NCBI GenBank assembly: GCA_017624495.1
Contig: JAGAMY010000009.1
Coordinates: 1-38,844, forward strand
Reading direction: 5' to 3'
DNA length: 38,844 nucleotides
Origin: Lachnospiraceae bacterium
Lineage (GTDB): Bacteria > Bacillota > Clostridia > Lachnospirales > Lachnospiraceae
A program made the translations under genes and the position numbers. Of the stretch, positions 8,011 through 15,523 are shown piece by piece. Each line of letters starts with the position of its first letter. Position 1 is the first letter of the stretch. The notes beneath the pieces are model-generated. The model ran no database searches. It saw nothing but the letters and a program-made list of their open reading frames with translations, and had not been told where the DNA came from.

Positions 8011-8343
8011 TCAAAATACCCTTTGTATCAAAACCATATATAACACTGTCCCTACTCCGATACTAAGCAAATTATTCCTTTTCCACACATGCAGCACAAT
8101 CACCACAATTGCAGCGATTGCCTCCGGTATCCCATGTGCATATACCATAGGATTTACTGATTTAAAACAGTATACAATCAACATACCGATAACTGCAGGT
8201 GGCAGCACTTTTCCAAGATATTGTACAATCCCCGGTATTTCTTTATCCTTTGGAAAAATCACAAAGGGGATTGCCCTGGTAGCAAAGGTGGTAATGGCTA
8301 CAACAATAATAATACATAAAGATTTTTCTACACTAAGCGGCAT
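8011..8343 (-). CDS. azlD: AzlD-family branched-chain amino acid exporter subunit
   Basis: The 110-residue protein starts at 8343 (MPLSVEKSLCIIIVVAITTF), behind GGAGAG. It is almost wholly hydrophobic with about four membrane helices, the size and pattern of AzlD. The early TRAIPFVIFP motif is typical of the family. The start overlaps the end of azlC by 11 nt, so the two are translationally coupled and form the small and large subunits of one permease. Members export branched-chain amino acids or analogues; the exact substrate is not shown here. Confidence 0.9.
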   Translation of the reverse strand: MPLSVEKSLCIIIVVAITTFATRAIPFVIFPKDKEIPGIVQYLGKVLPPAVIGMLIVYCFKSVNPMVYAHGIPEAIAAIVVIVLHVWKRNNLLSIGVGTVLYMVLIQRVF

Positions 8344-9058
8344 CTGTTTTTCTCTCCTGTTTTTCAATATATTTTCTTCCTGCAATCAGACATAGCATTA
8401 TGCAAATCATAGACGGCAGAATAAAATTGTCTGCACCGGACAGTATGCGAAAAACTGTTGCTGACACAAGACCAATCACTGCCGGTATTCGGTTTCCGCC
8501 AGCTAACCACTGTTCAACAAATATCACAATAAACAATGCCGTCATGGCAAAGTCTATTCCTTCCGCATTAAATGGAATCAATGCTCCGGCAATTGCACCT
8601 ATTGCAGAACCAAGTACCCAATAGGACTGGTCTAAAAGTGCAATGGCAAATAGAAACTTATCCTCCTCCACATCCTTTGGCACTTTTGTAATAAAAAACA
8701 AAGAATATGTTTCATCTGTCAGTGAAAACATCATATATAAACGTTTTTTTCCCATTTTTCCAAAACGTTCTAAAAGCGATAAACCATAAAAAATATGACG
8801 GATATTCACCATAAACGTCATAAAAATTACATCCCACCAGCCAACTTGCGGAGCAAAAAAGTTTACTGCAAGATACTGTCCGCTTCCTGCGTACACCAGA
8901 ATACTCATCAAAATTGCCCATAAAAAATTGTATCCTTTTTCCTGATACATAACGCCAAAGGCAATTCCAATAAATAAATACCCTGTCAACACAGGTATCG
9001 TATAGGGAAACGCCGCCCGAAAGGCTTTTAAATATCCCTTTTTTTGCATTTTCATCAT
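8333..9058 (-). CDS. azlC: AzlC-family branched-chain amino acid exporter, large subunit
   Basis: Starting at 9058 this gives 241 residues, the usual AzlC size. The in-frame start at 9121 is excluded because it lies inside the predicted promoter (9134-9106). An ATG at 9079 is possible but has a poorly placed ribosome site. The protein shows the AzlC pattern AFPYTIPVLTGYLFIGIAFG, then NIRHIFYGLSL and LTDETYSLFF, with about seven membrane helices. With AzlD it forms an amino-acid efflux permease. It is the first gene after its own promoter and is divergent from the lytic transglycosylase. Confidence 0.9.
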   Translation of the reverse strand: MMKMQKKGYLKAFRAAFPYTIPVLTGYLFIGIAFGVMYQEKGYNFLWAILMSILVYAGSGQYLAVNFFAPQVGWWDVIFMTFMVNIRHIFYGLSLLERFGKMGKKRLYMMFSLTDETYSLFFITKVPKDVEEDKFLFAIALLDQSYWVLGSAIGAIAGALIPFNAEGIDFAMTALFIVIFVEQWLAGGNRIPAVIGLVSATVFRILSGADNFILPSMICIMLCLIAGRKYIEKQERKTDAA

Positions 9059-9105
9059 AATCTCATTCAGTCCTCTCATCCTATGCAAACTGCTAATACA
9101 TGGTA

Positions 9106-9134
9106 ACTCTACACCACTCATTTTTGAAATTCAA
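9106..9134 (-). promoter_or_regulatory. Promoter for azlCD
   Basis: TTGAAT (9134-9129), a 17-nt spacer and TAGAGT (9111-9106) on the minus strand. The predicted transcription start near 9099 supports an azlC start codon at 9079 or 9058. Confidence 0.55.
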
Positions 9135-9173
9135 CATTTTTTTGGAAATATTGCTTCATTTTGTCAAAAAATA

Positions 9174-9182
9174 TGGTATACT
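9174..9182 (+). promoter_or_regulatory. Extended -10 promoter for the lytic transglycosylase
   Basis: TGGTATACT forms an extended -10 box (TGn plus TATACT). No good -35 is visible at the matching distance, as is common for extended -10 promoters. The start near 9189 leaves a leader of about 30 nt before the GAAGGAG site and the ATG at 9221. Confidence 0.55.
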
Positions 9183-9220
9183 GTAGAAAAGTATGGCTAT
9201 TTGAAGGAGATAAAACTGTT

Positions 9221-10075
9221 ATGACAAATGTTTCAGCCCTTGAGGTTTTGAAAGCTGCCGTATCAGCTTCCAATACAATTACACAACAATCCGAATCTAA
9301 TGTGGATTTTTCTTCTTATTTAAAAACAAATAAGAATTTAGAAGATATTTATAAAGAAGCATCACAGACCTATGGTGTGGCTGTCGAATTATTAAAAGCC
9401 ATGACCAAGCAGGAATCTAATTTTAATCCAAATGCTACCAGCCGCAGCGGTGCACAGGGATTAATGCAGCTTATGCCTGCTACCGCAGCAAGTCTTGGTG
9501 TAACCAATGCCTATGACCCTTACCAAAACATTATGGGGGGTGCAAAGTATATTCGCCAAATGCTCGATAAATATAATGGAAATGTAACACTTGCTTTGGC
9601 CGCTTATAATGCAGGCAGTGGAAATGTAGACAAATATGGCGGTGTTCCTCCATTTCCGGAAACACAAAATTATGTGGCAAAGATTACAAAATATCTCGAA
9701 GAAGGCGTAACCATTCCCGATAATGAAACACTTTATGCCGCAGAAAGTACTATAAATGGCAATACAGATATTACCTATCAGGATTTGAATAATTTAGCCG
9801 GAGATATTCTTACAGAAATTTTTTCCTACGACGATTATATGAAATACTTAAATGCAATGCTTGGTAAAGAAGAACAGGAACTGACACTTTCTCTTTCCGT
9901 AACTTCTTCCTCTTCGGTTGATGAAGAAATTGACACTTCTGTAGCAGATACGGTCACAGCAGACACTTCTATGACAGAAGAACCTGCTACAGACAGTTAT
10001 ATTGCCTATCAGGATATGAACAGTACACCTGCTGCTGTTTCCTTAAATATGACAAGTACAGAAAATGACGCTTAG
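9221..10075 (+). CDS. Lytic transglycosylase (SLT domain)
   Basis: The 284-residue protein starts at 9221 behind GAAGGAG. Upstream in-frame codons lie in the promoter. Residues about 42-160 are a complete SLT/Slt70-like lysozyme fold. The catalytic Glu is in MTKQESNFNPNATS, followed by GAQGLMQLMPATAASLGV, then YDPYQNIMGGAKYI and LALAAYNAGSGNVDKYGG. The enzyme would cleave peptidoglycan glycan strands. The C-terminal 120 residues are acidic and Ser/Thr-rich, probably unfolded. There is no recognisable signal peptide, which is odd for an enzyme acting outside the membrane; export by a flagellar-type or other route is possible. It has its own promoter and terminator. Confidence 0.9.
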   Translation: MTNVSALEVLKAAVSASNTITQQSESNVDFSSYLKTNKNLEDIYKEASQTYGVAVELLKAMTKQESNFNPNATSRSGAQGLMQLMPATAASLGVTNAYDPYQNIMGGAKYIRQMLDKYNGNVTLALAAYNAGSGNVDKYGGVPPFPETQNYVAKITKYLEEGVTIPDNETLYAAESTINGNTDITYQDLNNLAGDILTEIFSYDDYMKYLNAMLGKEEQELTLSLSVTSSSSVDEEIDTSVADTVTADTSMTEEPATDSYIAYQDMNSTPAAVSLNMTSTENDA

Positions 10076-10099
10076 CCTTTATGGGCAGCGTCATTTTTT
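10062..10099 (+). terminator. Terminator of the lytic transglycosylase gene
   Basis: AATGACGC pairs with GCGTCATT, followed by TTTTTT. The stop codon TAG (10073-10075) lies just inside the loop. It stands between two convergent genes. Confidence 0.85.
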
Positions 10100-10107
10100 A
10101 TGGAAAT

Positions 10108-10863
10108 CTATCCTAAAGCAATATCCAAAACCATCATAAGGATAAATCCCACCACAAAACCAAGGGTTCCGGATTTATCATCATCCTCAAAATGTGCCTC
10201 CGGTATCAATTCTTCCACCACCACATAAATCATAGCACCTGCCGCCATGGCTAAAAATACCGGCATATAGGAAAGCATCCTTCCTGCCAAAATAGCCGCT
10301 AAAACCCCAAATATCGGTTCAACTATGGCAGACATACTTCCAATAAAAAATGCTTTTCTCTTTGACATACCATCCCGAATCAATGGCAATGCCACCGCTG
10401 TGCCTTCCGGATAGTTTTGAATACCAATGCCGATGGCAAGTGCTATTGCACCGGAAAACAACGCTTCGTTTCCCGGCTCTGCTGCTGACATGGCAAATGC
10501 AATACCAATTGCCATTCCCTCCGGAATATTATGAGCAGTAACTGCAAGCACCAGCATAATTGTATTTTTCAACTTTTTCTTCTGTATCAGTTTATCTACC
10601 ATCAAAAGCAAACCAACACCTGCCAAAAATCCTACGGATACAACCAGATAGCTAATCTGCCCTAATGCTTCCGCCCTTTCCATTCCCGGTATCAGCAATG
10701 ACCATACGGATGCCGCAATCATCACGCCACCGGCAAATCCTAACGTCAATGCTTCTATCGTATGACCGGATTTTTTTCGTATCATATAAACGTTCAATGC
10801 ACCTAGGGTAGTTATTCCAAAGGTAAATAATGTTCCTAAAAAAGCATATCCTACTCCATTCAT
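10108..10863 (-). CDS. ZIP-family divalent metal transporter
   Basis: The 251-residue membrane protein has about eight predicted helices. It shows the paired metal-binding helices of the ZIP family, HNIPEGMAIGIAF and NYPEGTAVALPL, with the second His replaced by Asn. EELIPEAHFEDDD follows near the C-terminus. Family members import zinc, iron or manganese down their gradient. The start at 10863 has GGAAGG upstream. It is monocistronic and convergent with the lytic transglycosylase. Metal specificity cannot be told from sequence. Confidence 0.9.
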   Translation of the reverse strand: MNGVGYAFLGTLFTFGITTLGALNVYMIRKKSGHTIEALTLGFAGGVMIAASVWSLLIPGMERAEALGQISYLVVSVGFLAGVGLLLMVDKLIQKKKLKNTIMLVLAVTAHNIPEGMAIGIAFAMSAAEPGNEALFSGAIALAIGIGIQNYPEGTAVALPLIRDGMSKRKAFFIGSMSAIVEPIFGVLAAILAGRMLSYMPVFLAMAAGAMIYVVVEELIPEAHFEDDDKSGTLGFVVGFILMMVLDIALG

Positions 10864-10971
10864 GTTTTCCTTCCGCAGTTACATTTGCACAAATAATCTT
10901 TTATTTTATGTTATGCAGATGTCTTTAGAAGGTGTCTGTAAAATAAAATTGATGAAATTTAAAGAACAATA

Positions 10972-11000
10972 TTGACAATTTAGTCAAGCTATTGTATAGT
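10972..11000 (+). promoter_or_regulatory. Promoter of the tRNA-Thr gene
   Basis: A perfect TTGACA (10972-10977), a 17-nt spacer and TATAGT (10995-11000) stand 27 nt upstream of the mature tRNA 5' end, a strong stable-RNA promoter. Confidence 0.8.
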
Positions 11001-11027
11001 AATATGCGTTGAAGGAATTCAATAGAT

Positions 11028-11100
11028 GCTGCTATGGCTCAGTCGGTAGAGCGTCGCATTGGTAGTGCGGAGGTCACGGGTCCGATTCCCGTTAGCAGCT
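11028..11100 (+). tRNA. tRNA-Thr (anticodon GGT)
   Basis: The 73-nt cloverleaf has acceptor arms GCTGCTA/TAGCAGC, D stem GCTC/GAGC, anticodon stem TCGCA/TGCGG with the loop TTGGTAG (anticodon GGT), and T arm ACGGG/CCCGT. The discriminator is T. CCA is not encoded. It is transcribed alone, between its own promoter and terminator. Confidence 0.95.
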
Positions 11101-11111
11101 TGCATCAAGAA

Positions 11112-11152
11112 ATGTCTAAAACCTTATTTTTCAAGGATTTTAGGCATTTTTT
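11112..11152 (+). terminator. Terminator of tRNA-Thr
   Basis: ATGTCTAAAACCTT pairs with AAGGATTTTAGGCAT (one bulged A), followed by a T run, 11 nt after the tRNA. Confidence 0.85.
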
Positions 11153-11487
11153 GTTGCTAGAAATGTTGTTACATTTGTTACACTATATTACTTTTCTGCA
11201 AAATGTCATTCTCATTTAAAACTGCTCTCTTATATTCCTTATTTCTAATAGAATCATCTGCATATTTATCCTTTCTTTTCACAACAAAGAGAGTGGAATT
11301 TAAACACCACTCTCTGCCATCTTAAAATCTATACTTATTCTTTGCTAAACTACTCCCACCATTAATACGATTAAGAGCCATATCTTATGCCTCATTTTCA
11401 ATACCGAAGTATCACCTTAGAAATAGCTTTACCCGATTTCCTCTATCATTTTACCTTACTCTATCTAAATATTTTATAGGAAACCAA
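11153..11487. other. 335-nt gene-free AT-rich stretch
   Basis: No ORF with a ribosome site is visible on either strand. The only structure seen is the hairpin at 11288-11315. The segment begins the AT-rich accessory patch that runs to about 13340. Confidence 0.6.
11288..11315 (-). terminator. Hairpin, possible terminator of the YbjQ-like gene
   Basis: AGAGAGTGG pairs perfectly with CCACTCTCT across a 10-nt loop. On the minus strand it is followed by TTTGTTGTG, a weak T tract. It lies about 170 nt past the stop codon at 11488. Confidence 0.45.
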
Positions 11488-12612
11488 CTACTTCATATTT
11501 TCATAAAACTCGTTAAGGAATTTCACCGCAGCATCTTTACAATTACCATACATTCGTTCAATTCCTTTAATCTCTTCTAATTTAGGTATAACCTCATTAT
11601 CTATAATTGAATCAACCACATTTATTTGTTTGAAATAATCACATATTTCTTTTGCGCTGGAACATTTCATAATACATTCAATATGTTCGTTATATTTAAA
11701 TTCTGAATTCTCTACCTCATTATCCGTAAGTACAAATCGCAAATCTTTTATATTTACCTGTCTTTTACATAAGGAACATACAGAAATCTCTCTTGAATTT
11801 GTTTGACCGCAACAACACTTCCAATTATTAGCATCTTTATATGGCATAAATACTGCATCACAGCCGTTCTTATTGCGTAATTCATTCAATGATGATTCAC
11901 GAGTGTTGGAAATAATGTCTTGTTGGGAATCAACTTGAAATACTTTTCCATCTACTAGATATTTCTCTATTATGATATCAATATTTTTTATTATCTTAAA
12001 TTTGTTATCATCTATTTTAATTTCTACATATTCTGTACTATATTCATATTCATTAACAAATTCGATATCTGCAAACATAATATCTTTTAATACAATTTTT
12101 TCACCAAACAGAGTCTCACATTCAGCCCTAACTCCAATAGCCTCAATAATACCTTCTGAATAAGTTCTACCGGACACACCTAAATATATTTTGTTTTCTT
12201 TAATCACATTTATCAAATTAGCACTACAACAACGCACAGAATGAGCTAAATTATAACGTTTCAAAACAAAAGTTTTAACTTTCTTTTCTGGCACTTTTTT
12301 AATCACCTTTACAAAAGTGCCACCTGCAATTACCCCCATTACATCATTCGTAAATGTTGTGTAATCTATATCTATTCCAATGATGGCATTGCAACCTTTT
12401 TGAACTGCTTTTGATATCAACTTTTGTTTACATATGGATTCTGCATTTGCTAATTTATTTTCATATGTATTACTTGTTGTTCCAAGCAAATCAGCAAACG
12501 AACTTCCCAACGCACTCAAAAAGCCTGTTCCCAATACTACCTGTGCGCTTTCATAACCCACATATTCAACTATATCATAGCCTTCAAATTCATATCCTGA
12601 TGATAATAACAT
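11488..12612 (-). CDS. YbjQ/UPF0145-like N-terminal domain fused to a zinc-ribbon-containing region
   Basis: The 374-residue protein starts at 12612 behind GGAGGGTG. Residues about 1-105 match the YbjQ/UPF0145 (putative heavy-metal-binding) family, with the typical closing AVQKGCNAIIGIDIDYTTF and GVIAGGTFVKV. Two copies would form the family's pentamer-like core, but only one copy is present. The middle region is not recognised. Near residues 268-290 is a treble-clef or zinc-ribbon pattern, WKCCCGQTNSREISVCSLCK, whose CxC and CxxC pairs probably hold zinc. The gene is more AT-rich than the neighbouring housekeeping genes and has Ile/Asn-rich composition, consistent with accessory DNA. Its function is unknown. 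Confidence 0.75.
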   Translation of the reverse strand: MLLSSGYEFEGYDIVEYVGYESAQVVLGTGFLSALGSSFADLLGTTSNTYENKLANAESICKQKLISKAVQKGCNAIIGIDIDYTTFTNDVMGVIAGGTFVKVIKKVPEKKVKTFVLKRYNLAHSVRCCSANLINVIKENKIYLGVSGRTYSEGIIEAIGVRAECETLFGEKIVLKDIMFADIEFVNEYEYSTEYVEIKIDDNKFKIIKNIDIIIEKYLVDGKVFQVDSQQDIISNTRESSLNELRNKNGCDAVFMPYKDANNWKCCCGQTNSREISVCSLCKRQVNIKDLRFVLTDNEVENSEFKYNEHIECIMKCSSAKEICDYFKQINVVDSIIDNEVIPKLEEIKGIERMYGNCKDAAVKFLNEFYENMK

Positions 12613-12642
12613 TTATACACCCTCCTATACACATTTTATTAA

Positions 12643-12651
12643 ATTATAACA
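12643..12651 (-). promoter_or_regulatory. Extended -10 promoter for the YbjQ-like gene
   Basis: On the minus strand TGTTATAAT forms an extended -10 (TGn plus perfect TATAAT), about 30 nt before the start codon. No clear -35 is seen. Confidence 0.5.
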
Positions 12652-12747
12652 TAAAATAAGAATAATAAAATTAGTCTTACTTAATACTTTTTCCAATTTA
12701 CCGTTTTCCATAACTGCATCCAGTAGTGTATAGATTTTTTAGCAGAC

Positions 12748-13017
12748 TTATGTATTACTATAATGATATCTGCAAGCCAATATATAAACATTTTCTTCAT
12801 CAATTTTATATACCAATCTATCTTTATCATTAATGCGTCTGCTCCAAAATCCAGACAAATTTCCGGTTAATGGTTCTGGCTTTCCAATACCGACATTCCC
12901 ATTTCTACAAATATCCTCAATCAGACTATATATTTTCTTTAAAGTTTTCCTATCTTCTGTCTGCCAATAAACATAATCTTTCCATCCATTTTCCGTAAAC
13001 ACTTTATTCATCAGCAT
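12748..13017 (-). CDS. yoeB: YoeB/Txe-family mRNA interferase toxin
   Basis: The protein of 89 residues matches the YoeB fold (RelE superfamily). It has an early WKDYVYWQTEDRKTLKKIY helix, the basic loop GKPEPLTGNLSGFWSRRI, RLVYKI and the C-terminal CRYHYSNT, whose His-Tyr end is typical of the active site. YoeB binds the ribosomal 50S side and cleaves mRNA in the A site when freed of its partner. The ORF overlaps the antitoxin by 14 nt, so the pair is translationally coupled. The start could be 13017 or the ATG six bases later. All expected motifs are intact, so it is probably functional. Confidence 0.92.
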   Translation of the reverse strand: MLMNKVFTENGWKDYVYWQTEDRKTLKKIYSLIEDICRNGNVGIGKPEPLTGNLSGFWSRRINDKDRLVYKIDEENVYILACRYHYSNT

Positions 13018-13270
13018 CTACCTCGATAAGATTATGAACCGAAATATTTCCTCTTTCCAACTGTGCCTTAGATTCCATCAGCCAATCATAATTTGCTTTA
13101 TTTCCCATAATATAAGCATTTTCTATAAGATTATTATAAGATTCCTCGGAAAGCATAACAATGTTTTTATTATTCTTTCTAGTAACAATCATAGTTTCAT
13201 AATCATCTGTTATTTTGTCCATATAGTTTTTCATATTGTCACGCAAATTTGTGTAATTTACAGCTAACAT
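13004..13270 (-). CDS. yefM: YefM/Phd-family antitoxin
   Basis: The 88-residue protein begins MLAVNYTNLRDNMKNYMDKI behind GGAGGTG. The N-terminal half (VNYTNLRDN...MIVTRKNNKNIVMLSEESYNNL in two parts) is the Phd/YefM dimerisation and DNA-binding fold. The acidic C-terminal half (ERGNISVHNLIEVDADE) would wrap the toxin. It precedes the toxin as in the standard order. Two TGTACA-containing palindromes in the promoter match the known YefM operator core, so autoregulation is likely. Confidence 0.92.
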   Translation of the reverse strand: MLAVNYTNLRDNMKNYMDKITDDYETMIVTRKNNKNIVMLSEESYNNLIENAYIMGNKANYDWLMESKAQLERGNISVHNLIEVDADE

Positions 13271-13292
13271 AATTACACCTCCTTATTTATAT

Positions 13293-13341
13293 GTACAGTT
13301 TTCTGTACTTATATTTTACTGTACAATTTTCTGTACGTCAA
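13293..13341 (-). promoter_or_regulatory. Promoter with two YefM-type operators
   Basis: On the minus strand, TTGACG (13341-13336), a 17-nt spacer and TAAAAT (13318-13313) form the promoter. Two palindromes, GTACAGTTTTCTGTAC (13293-13308) and GTACAATTTTCTGTAC (13321-13336), have centres 28 bp apart. One fills the spacer exactly and the other lies just downstream of the -10. TGTACA-type half sites are the known recognition core of YefM. Confidence 0.8.
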
Positions 13342-13428
13342 TCCTTACTACAATCGTATTCTGCATGCATATTTTTCTACAAATCCACACATCCTATTCT
13401 TAAAAGCATAGAAAGGATGGACAAAAAT

Positions 13429-13617
13429 ATGAATCTTGATAAAGTTGTATGTAATTGTATGAGCATTACCAATGGTGACATTAAAGATGCTGTCGATTCC
13501 GGCGCAAGCACATTAGAAGAAGTACAGGAAGCAACCGGAGCCGGAACTGCCTGTGGTGTCTGCTGTGATGATATTCAGCACTTAATTGACCAATTTGTTG
13601 CAGAACGTGACAAATAA
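13429..13617 (+). CDS. Small BFD-like [2Fe-2S] ferredoxin
   Basis: The 62-residue protein starts at 13429 (MNLDKVVCNCMSITNGDIKD), because GAAAGG sits at the right distance. The in-frame ATG at 13417 overlaps that ribosome site. The four cysteines expected for a bacterioferritin-associated-ferredoxin-type [2Fe-2S] centre are present as CNC near residue 8 and CGVCC near residue 42. Members pass electrons, for instance to release iron from bacterioferritin. No partner gene is near. It is followed by a strong bidirectional terminator. Confidence 0.88.
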   Translation: MNLDKVVCNCMSITNGDIKDAVDSGASTLEEVQEATGAGTACGVCCDDIQHLIDQFVAERDK

Positions 13618-13640
13618 CTGTAAACGGTTTTGACAAAAAA

Positions 13641-13670
13641 TGGAAGATATGTTTTTTTGCATATCTTCCA
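13641..13670. terminator. Bidirectional terminator between the ferredoxin and sigH genes
   Basis: An 11-bp perfect stem TGGAAGATATG/CATATCTTCCA encloses an 8-nt T-rich loop. On the minus strand it is followed by TTTTTTG, ending the cysE-sigH operon. On the plus strand CTTTTCT follows. Confidence 0.85.
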
Positions 13671-13675
13671 CTTTT

Positions 13676-14278
13676 CTACTTCCCTGTATCCTGCAAATAT
13701 TTCGCCCGAATACGCTGTATGGCATTATCAATCGCCTTAGGCGTTTTTCCTGTCTTTTCCGCAATCTGGCGGTAATTAAAGCCCTCCAGCATGTAGTCAA
13801 AGACCTGCTTTTCCATTTTACTTAAACATTTCGAAACATCCTGCAGTTTCTGGGATATATTTTCTCTGTTAATAAGCATATATTCCGGGTTTTCATCATT
13901 TTCTCCGGCAAGTACATCCGCTAATACCATACCATCTTCTCTTGTATCATCATAGAGCGAAACATAAGAATTTAATGGTGCATGTTTTTTTCTCTGTGAA
14001 GCTTCAACCGCCGTATACATTTGTCTGGTAATACATAATTCTGCAAAATGATAAAATGATGTTTCTTTATCTGCGTTATAATCTCGGATGGCTTTAAATA
14101 ACCCAATCATTCCCTCCTGAATTAAATCGTCTGTATCACCGCCAATTAAGTATAATGCATTGGCATTTTTACGAACCAGGGGCTTATATTTATCCAAAAT
14201 ATACTCCATGATTCCTTCTTCGTTCTGATTTACCCTTATAATCAGTTCTTCATCCGAAGAGCCTGTATAATCTGCCAT
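13676..14278 (-). CDS. sigH: RNA polymerase sporulation sigma factor SigH
   Basis: The 200-residue protein starts at 14278 (MADYTGSSDEELIIRVNQNE), behind GGAGG. It has sigma70 region 2 (YKPLVRKNANALYLIGGDTDDLIQEGMIGLFKAIRDYN in overlapping parts, including the core-binding DLIQEGMIGLFKAI) and region 4 with a helix-turn-helix (GFNYRQIAEKTGKTPKAIDN). Its size and text match SigH (Spo0H), which drives early sporulation genes. It follows rlmB at 41 nt. In Bacillus the rae1 (yacP) gene lies between these two; here it is absent from this site. It is the last gene before the terminator at 13641-13670. Confidence 0.93.
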   Translation of the reverse strand: MADYTGSSDEELIIRVNQNEEGIMEYILDKYKPLVRKNANALYLIGGDTDDLIQEGMIGLFKAIRDYNADKETSFYHFAELCITRQMYTAVEASQRKKHAPLNSYVSLYDDTREDGMVLADVLAGENDENPEYMLINRENISQKLQDVSKCLSKMEKQVFDYMLEGFNYRQIAEKTGKTPKAIDNAIQRIRAKYLQDTGK

Positions 14279-14319
14279 TCTCTCCTCCCATACATTTTTC
14301 CTCTGCATATGTGTATAAA

Positions 14320-15060
14320 TTATATACCCCGCTGGCGTAAAATCTCATATGCAAGTACACCTGTTGCCACAGAAGCGTTTAGAGAATCAATATCTCCCTT
14401 CATCGGTATAGAAGCAATAAAATCACAATTTTCCTTTACCAGCTTAGAAACGCCTTCGCCTTCATTTCCGACAACAAGTCCTATCGGTCCTTTTAAATCC
14501 AAATCATACATCGTCGTTCCACCCATATCGGCACAGACAAACCAAAGACCTTCTTCTTTTAACTCTTTGATTGTAGTTGTAAGATTCGTAACCTTTGCTA
14601 CCGGTGTATAATTAATTGCTCCTGCAGAAGTTCTTGCAACAGTTCCCGTCAAGCCTACAGCTCTGCGCTTAGGAATAATCACTCCATGAGCCCCTGCAAG
14701 ATTGGCTGTACGAATAATTGCACCTAAATTGTGTGGGTCTTCAATATTATCTAATAAAATGATAAATGGTGGCTCACCTTTATCCTTTGCATTCTGCAAA
14801 ATGTCTTCCACTGTGGCATAATCATAGGCTGCTGCCATGGCAATTACACCCTGATGCTTCTTTGTCTCTGAAAGCTGATCTAAACGCTCTTTTGCCACAA
14901 AATTTACAATGGTATCATGCTTTCTTGCTTCACGCATAATGGTCTGTATAGGACCATCTTTACAACCATCTAAAACAAACAGCTTATCAATTGGTTTACC
15001 TGAACGAAATGCTTCTAACACGGCATTTCTTCCTTCTATTTTTAATTCTTCGTAATTCAT
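14320..15060 (-). CDS. rlmB: 23S rRNA 2'-O-ribose methyltransferase RlmB
   Basis: The 246-residue protein starts at 15060 (MNYEELKIEGRNAVLEAFRS), behind CTGGAGGAAAAT. It has the N-terminal substrate-binding domain and the SPOUT methyltransferase domain, with the motif series LLDNIEDPHNLGAIIRTANL, IPKRRAVGLTGTVARTSAGA, LVVGNEGEGVSKLV and IPMKGDIDSLNASVATGVL. The enzyme methylates the ribose of a conserved guanosine in the 23S rRNA P loop (G2251 in E. coli). It lies between mrnC and sigH in the conserved order. Confidence 0.95.
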   Translation of the reverse strand: MNYEELKIEGRNAVLEAFRSGKPIDKLFVLDGCKDGPIQTIMREARKHDTIVNFVAKERLDQLSETKKHQGVIAMAAAYDYATVEDILQNAKDKGEPPFIILLDNIEDPHNLGAIIRTANLAGAHGVIIPKRRAVGLTGTVARTSAGAINYTPVAKVTNLTTTIKELKEEGLWFVCADMGGTTMYDLDLKGPIGLVVGNEGEGVSKLVKENCDFIASIPMKGDIDSLNASVATGVLAYEILRQRGI

Positions 15061-15088
15061 ATTTTCCTCCAGCAGCGTATTCCTCACG

Positions 15089-15523
15089 CTATACCTTCTG
15101 ATTGATTGCGGATAATCCTTCTTTTACCAGAAAAAGAATCCGTTCAAACTTATCGGACAGATATAAATATCCCATCAAAGCTTCAAATCCTGTAGCTTTA
15201 CGGTAATCTGCCATAGTTGCATTTTTTGCCATGGTTGGGGATTTTGCGTTTCTTCCCCTGCGGTAAATATCACATTCCTCTTCTGTGAGCAGCGGCAATA
15301 GTTTTTCAATCATTTCCGCCTGTGTATGTGCTTTTACAATACGACTTGTCTTGCGATGCAGCTCATTTGCCCTTGTATTTCCCCGTCCTACCACAATAGA
15401 ACGAATAACCAGGTCAAAAATCCCATCTCCGATATATGCAAGGGTAAGAGGTGAATATGTCCGAATATCCACCTCTCCTAAATCAAATTGTTCCCGGATA
15501 TATGCATCTATGCCCTTTTCCAT
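15089..15523 (-). CDS. mrnC: Mini-ribonuclease III
   Basis: The 144-residue protein has the RNase III catalytic domain without a double-stranded-RNA-binding domain, as in MrnC. The signature is [20 protein letters not shown], with [20 protein letters not shown] and the second acidic motif [13 protein letters not shown]. The family matures the ends of 23S rRNA in Bacillus. The start overlaps the end of cysS by 16 nt, implying translational coupling. Confidence 0.94.
   Translation of the reverse strand: MEKGIDAYIREQFDLGEVDIRTYSPLTLAYIGDGIFDLVIRSIVVGRGNTRANELHRKTSRIVKAHTQAEMIEKLLPLLTEEECDIYRRGRNAKSPTMAKNATMADYRKATGFEALMGYLYLSDKFERILFLVKEGLSAINQKV

Noticed and set aside
12735-12750. Possible attachment-site copy of the tRNA-Thr 3' end (TTAGCAG shared)
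   Set aside because: Only seven bases match before the sequences diverge, and no integrase gene is present. Chance is enough to explain it.
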